NCBI GenBank assembly: GCA_019113125.1
Contig: DXIA01000151.1
Coordinates: 1 to 9,045, forward strand
Reading direction: 5' to 3'
Length of the DNA: 9,045 nt
Source of the DNA: Candidatus Pygmaiobacter gallistercoris
GTDB taxonomy: Bacteria; Bacillota; Clostridia; Oscillospirales; Ruminococcaceae
The notes under the pieces are model-generated. The model worked only from the letters and a program-made list of their open reading frames with translations. It was not told where the DNA came from and made no database searches. Every line of letters starts with the position of its first letter. The stretch's first letter is position 1. Positions 6,088-9,045 of this stretch are shown piece after piece. A program made the translations under genes and the position numbers.

Positions 6088-7131
6088 ATGAGAAAACTTC
6101 GCAGAGAGGTCAAAATCGGTTCGCTGCGAATCGGGGGAGAGAACCCGATCGCGGTGCAGAGCATGCTGAATGTCCCGGTCAAGGATATCGCGGGCAATGT
6201 CGCCCAGGCAAAGCGCCTCGAGCAGGCGGGCTGCCAGATCATCCGGGTGACGGTGCCGACCCCCGCGGACGCCGCTGTGGTCACCGCGATCAAAAAGGAG
6301 GTCTCGATCCCGCTGGTCGCCGATATTCATTTTGACTACCGCGCCGCGATCGCCGCGGCCGAGGCGGGGGCGGACAAGATCCGGATCAACCCCGGCAATA
6401 TCGGTGGGGATGACCGGGTCGCCGCCGTCGTGCGTGCCTGCAAGGAGCGGGGACTGCCGATCCGGATCGGGGTCAACGCCGGCAGTCTCGAGAAGGATCT
6501 GCTCGAAAAGTACGGCAGTCCGACGCCGGAGGCCCTCTGCGAGAGCGCGATGCGGCATGTGCGGATTCTTGAAAAACATGATTTTGAGGACATTGTCATC
6601 AGTATCAAGTCGAGCAACGTCCCGACCGTCATCGCGGCCTACCGGCTGCTGGCCGAGACCTGCGACTATCCGCTGCATGTCGGGGTCACCGAGGCGGGTA
6701 CTTACCGGATGGGACTGATCAAGTCGGCGATGGGCATCGGCGGCCTGCTGCTCGAGGGGATCGGGGACACGCTGCGGGTCTCGCTGACCGATGAGCCGGA
6801 AAAAGAGGTTCAGGCCGGCTTTGATATCCTGCGGGCGGCGGGCTTTGCAGTGCCTGGCCCCGAGGTGATCAGCTGCCCGACCTGCGGGCGGACCAACATC
6901 AAGGTCGCCGAGATCGCGCAGGAGGTCGAGCGACGGCTCGCCGGCTGCAAGAAACCGATCAAGGTGGCGGTGATGGGCTGTGTCGTCAACGGTCCCGGCG
7001 AGGCGCGGGAGGCCGACATCGGCATCGCCGGCGGGATCGACTCGGCGGTGCTCTTCATCAAAGGGCAGCAGATCCGCACGCTGCGCGGGGACATTGTCGG
7101 TCAGCTGCTCGAGGAGATCGAAAAACTGTAA
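6088..7131 (+). CDS. ispG: 4-hydroxy-3-methylbut-2-enyl diphosphate synthase (IspG/GcpE)
   Basis: Reductively opens the cyclic diphosphate MEcPP to HMBPP, the penultimate MEP step, with a [4Fe-4S] cluster and electrons from ferredoxin or flavodoxin. The 347-residue protein is the compact two-domain bacterial form: a TIM barrel (about 1-250, with GGENPIAVQSM at 16-26, PLVADIHFDY at 75-84, KIRINPGNIG at 97-106 and GVTEAGTYRMG at 199-209), then the cluster domain. Cluster ligands are complete: Cys263 and Cys266 in SCPTCGRT, and Cys298 and Glu305 in GCVVNGPGEA. ATG 6088 is chosen over GTG 6061, which overlaps the rseP stop as GTGA and lacks a good site, because AAAGGA (6073-6078) lies nine bases before the ATG and MRKLRREVKIG fits the family N-terminus. 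With dxr it is the second MEP gene in the unit. A terminator-like hairpin follows 10 bases after the stop. Confidence 0.96.
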   Translation: MRKLRREVKIGSLRIGGENPIAVQSMLNVPVKDIAGNVAQAKRLEQAGCQIIRVTVPTPADAAVVTAIKKEVSIPLVADIHFDYRAAIAAAEAGADKIRINPGNIGGDDRVAAVVRACKERGLPIRIGVNAGSLEKDLLEKYGSPTPEALCESAMRHVRILEKHDFEDIVISIKSSNVPTVIAAYRLLAETCDYPLHVGVTEAGTYRMGLIKSAMGIGGLLLEGIGDTLRVSLTDEPEKEVQAGFDILRAAGFAVPGPEVISCPTCGRTNIKVAEIAQEVERRLAGCKKPIKVAVMGCVVNGPGEAREADIGIAGGIDSAVLFIKGQQIRTLRGDIVGQLLEEIEKL

Positions 7132-7141
7132 TTTTGGATGG

Positions 7142-7167
7142 GCGGCGCGGTTTCGCGCCGCATTTTT
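7142..7167 (+). terminator. Intrinsic terminator after ispG
   Basis: GCGGCGCG (7142-7149) and CGCGCCGC (7154-7161) form a perfect eight-base-pair GC stem with a four-base loop (GTTT), followed after one A by TTTTT (7163-7167). It begins ten bases after the ispG stop, the classic position for a Rho-independent terminator. It leaves only 25 bases before polC ATG 7193, so either transcription reads through in part or polC has a promoter further upstream. Confidence 0.8.
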
Positions 7168-7192
7168 GAGAAAACGGGGAAGGTGAGACGGA

Positions 7193-9045
7193 ATGCAGGC
7201 GCTGGTGGCAAAGCTCTGGCCCGAGATGTCCGGCCAGATCGGGGAAAAACTCGGGACAGCGCGGGTCGAGGCCGTGGTGGTGGAGCGCAGTCGGAGGGCG
7301 GTCTATCTCACCCTCGGCACCGACCGCCCGTTTGCCCCCGACGAGTGTTATCAGCTCGAGTCGCTGCTTGCCGACCGGTTTGAGGGATTTTCGGTCTCGG
7401 TGCGCAATGCGCTCTCCTATTCCTCGCTCGACCGGGACGGGGTGCTCGCTCTCGCCGAGGAGCTCAAGCGGGAGGGGCTGCCGATCAACGGCTTTCTGGA
7501 GGGCTGCACCGTCGAGATTGAGGGGGAGACCGTCCGGATCGATCTGCGGCAGGGGGACACCCTGCTCAACCAGATGGATTTTGCCGAGAAACTCGCGCTG
7601 CGGATCCTGAAATCGACCGGGGTGCGCCCGCAGGTGATCCTGAGCTGCTCCAACCGGCCGGATCCCCGACAGGTGGAGCAGAAGATGCTGGCCAAACAGC
7701 CGGCGGTCGCCGCGCCGCCGGTGCGCCGGGGCGAACCGCGGATGGTCAAGGCGGAGATCAAGGTGGATGGGCTGGAACTCACCGATACCCCGCCAAAACT
7801 GGTCAACGGGCACGCGTTCCGGGTCAACAATATTGTGCCGATCAAGGATCTCGGGCAGGACAGCGGCAAGGTCACCATCTGGGGCGACGTCTTTGCCAAT
7901 GAGCTCAAGGGAAGTTTCCGGAAGGTCTACAGCATCTCGATCACCGACAAGACCTCCTCGATCAACCTCAAGATCCGGGCCGAACTGGACGAGAACACCG
8001 ATCGGTGGGACAACATTCACCCCGGCGATACCCTGATCGTCAAGGGTATCTGCAACTATGACCGGTACGAGAATGACTACGTCATTACCCCGTTCGATGT
8101 GCTGAAGGTGGAGCGTCGCCGGCGGGAGGACCACGCGCCCCAAAAGCGGATCGAGCTTCACCTGCACACTAAACTCAGCTCGATGGATGGGATGGATGAT
8201 CCGGGCAGCGCGGTGCGGCTCGCGGCGCGGTTTGGACACAATGCCATCGCGATCACCGACCACGGGGTGGTGCAGGGATTTCCGGAGGCGATGGCCGCTG
8301 CCGATGAGGTGCGCAAGAAGAATCCAGACTTCAAGCTGATCTACGGCTGCGAGGCCTATTTCGTCGACGACATGGTGGATGTGGTCTACGGCAATGCGAA
8401 AGGCAGCCTGCGCGGCTCCTTTATCTCGTTTGACATTGAGACCACCGGCCTCTCCCCGAACCGGGACCGGATCACCGAGATCGGCGCGGTGCGGATCGAG
8501 AATGGCAAGGTCACCGATGTCTTCAATACCTTTGCCGATCCGAAGATGCCGATCCCCGCAAAGATCGTCCAGCTGACCGGTATCACCGACGAGATGGTGC
8601 GGGGCGCGCCGTCCCAGGCAGAGGCGGTGCGGGCATTTCTCGCCTTTGCAGGGGATCTGCCGCTGATCGCCCACAACGCTCACGGCTTTGACATCCGGTT
8701 TATCCGCAACGCCGCAAAGGACGCCGACCTGCCGTTTGAGAACACCTATATCGACACCCTGCCGCTCGCGCAAGCACTCTACCAGCTGAAAAACTATAAG
8801 CTGGACACCGTTGCAAACCATCTCGAACTGCCACCGTTCAACCATCACCGGGCGAGCGACGACGCACGGATCCTCGCCGAGATCTTCATCCGGATGATCG
8901 ACGATCTCGAGTTTAAGGAGATCCGCGAGATCGAGCAGATCAACACCGGCCTTGGCAGCAGCCGGGCGCTCTCTAAAAAGAACTTCCACATGATTCTGCT
9001 GGTGCGCAATAGCGTTGGGCTCAAAAACCTCTACAAATTGGTTTC
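7193..9045 (+). CDS. polC: DNA polymerase III alpha subunit, PolC type (5' part)
   Basis: Replicative polymerase with built-in proofreading, typical of Firmicutes; full proteins have about 1,400-1,450 residues, and 617 codons plus two bases are visible before the window ends. Domains in order: N-terminal domain (about 1-155); a Pro/Ala/Arg-rich linker (about 160-185); an OB-fold (about 205-305, WGDVFANE at 230-237); the PHP domain opening with HLHTKLSSMDGM (323-334) and ITDHGVV (354-360), with Glu387 in YGCEAYF; then, inserted within the PHP domain as is normal for PolC, a DEDDh 3'-5' exonuclease. Its residues are Asp414 and Glu416 in FDIETTGL, Asp500 in AHGFD, and His552 and Asp557 in HHRASDDA. 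The visible end (HMILLVRNSVGLKNLYKLV) re-enters the PHP domain. The polymerase palm and fingers lie outside the window. The start is set by AAGGTG (7180-7185) seven bases before the ATG. The preceding terminator leaves its promoter unclear. Confidence 0.95.
   Translation, partial: MQALVAKLWPEMSGQIGEKLGTARVEAVVVERSRRAVYLTLGTDRPFAPDECYQLESLLADRFEGFSVSVRNALSYSSLDRDGVLALAEELKREGLPINGFLEGCTVEIEGETVRIDLRQGDTLLNQMDFAEKLALRILKSTGVRPQVILSCSNRPDPRQVEQKMLAKQPAVAAPPVRRGEPRMVKAEIKVDGLELTDTPPKLVNGHAFRVNNIVPIKDLGQDSGKVTIWGDVFANELKGSFRKVYSISITDKTSSINLKIRAELDENTDRWDNIHPGDTLIVKGICNYDRYENDYVITPFDVLKVERRRREDHAPQKRIELHLHTKLSSMDGMDDPGSAVRLAARFGHNAIAITDHGVVQGFPEAMAAADEVRKKNPDFKLIYGCEAYFVDDMVDVVYGNAKGSLRGSFISFDIETTGLSPNRDRITEIGAVRIENGKVTDVFNTFADPKMPIPAKIVQLTGITDEMVRGAPSQAEAVRAFLAFAGDLPLIAHNAHGFDIRFIRNAAKDADLPFENTYIDTLPLAQALYQLKNYKLDTVANHLELPPFNHHRASDDARILAEIFIRMIDDLEFKEIREIEQINTGLGSSRALSKKNFHMILLVRNSVGLKNLYKLV

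Larger units (their letters stand above)
716..7167 (+). other. Inferred transcription unit pyrH-frr-uppS-cdsA-dxr-rseP-ispG
   Basis: Seven co-directional genes lie between the promoter at 680-708 and the terminator at 7142-7167. Gaps, using the chosen starts, are 1, 94, 69, 14, 73 and 23 bases. No convincing internal promoter was seen in the gaps, but a possible attenuator (2071-2130) and hairpins before cdsA and rseP may set different levels along the message. The gene set is the conserved Firmicutes block in which UMP kinase and ribosome recycling factor precede envelope-lipid and isoprenoid genes. That it is a single transcript is inferred from layout only. Confidence 0.65.

Noticed and set aside
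7058..8989. Long minus-strand open frame of 643 codons opposite ispG end and polC
   Set aside because: It lies entirely antisense to well-supported genes with intact catalytic motifs; it is rich in Asp, Arg, His, Val and Leu as expected when GC-ending codons are read in reverse, and matches no family I recognise.
8165..8989. Exonuclease domain inside the PHP domain of PolC as a gene fusion
   Set aside because: This insertion is the normal domain order of PolC polymerases and not unusual.
786..9045. Visible abundance of GATC sites, as if selected for methylation or mismatch repair
   Set aside because: Most arise where a codon ending in G precedes the favoured Ile codon ATC (for example GAG-ATC, AAG-ATC) or within GAT-C; codon preference explains it without a Dam-like system.

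Overview
The window is a slice of chromosomal housekeeping DNA from a GC-rich member of the Bacillota (Firmicutes), probably a Clostridia or Oscillospiraceae-type anaerobe. The evidence is the PolC-type replicative polymerase, which is typical of low-GC Gram-positive lineages even when the genome is GC-rich; the order pyrH-frr-uppS-cdsA-dxr-rseP-ispG-polC, with ispG inside the cluster as in many Clostridia; use of the MEP isoprenoid pathway; and strong Shine-Dalgarno sites (AGGAGG, AAGGAG). I cannot assign a genus. All genes lie on the + strand, codons end mostly in G or C, and no gene is broken.

Layout. Bases 1-582 are the 3' end of an ABC-transporter permease of the nucleoside/simple-sugar type, closed by a strong intrinsic terminator (589-645). 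A near-consensus SigA promoter (680-708) follows and starts a new transcription unit: pyrH (UMP kinase), frr (ribosome recycling factor), uppS (undecaprenyl-diphosphate synthase), cdsA (CDP-diacylglycerol synthase), dxr (DXP reductoisomerase), rseP (site-2 protease) and ispG (HMBPP synthase). A compact GC hairpin with a T5 tract directly after ispG (7142-7167) looks like the end of the unit or a partial terminator. polC starts only 25 bases later and runs off the right edge after 617 codons.

How the genes fit together. dxr and ispG are two steps of the MEP route to IPP/DMAPP. UppS consumes isoprenoid units to make the C55 lipid carrier for peptidoglycan, and CdsA makes the CDP-DAG precursor of phospholipids. 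RseP cleaves proteins inside the membrane, PyrH supplies UDP/UTP/CTP (CTP is also a CdsA substrate), and Frr recycles ribosomes. The unit thus ties nucleotide supply and translation to envelope synthesis, next to the replicative polymerase.

I found no mobile element, CRISPR array, RNA gene or novel defence-like system. The observations worth a second look are regulatory: a terminator with no room for a promoter between ispG and polC, a nested hairpin with a T-rich tail between frr and uppS, alternative hairpins just upstream of the rseP ribosome-binding site, and a probable TTG start for pyrH. No gene-free stretch exceeds about 205 bases.
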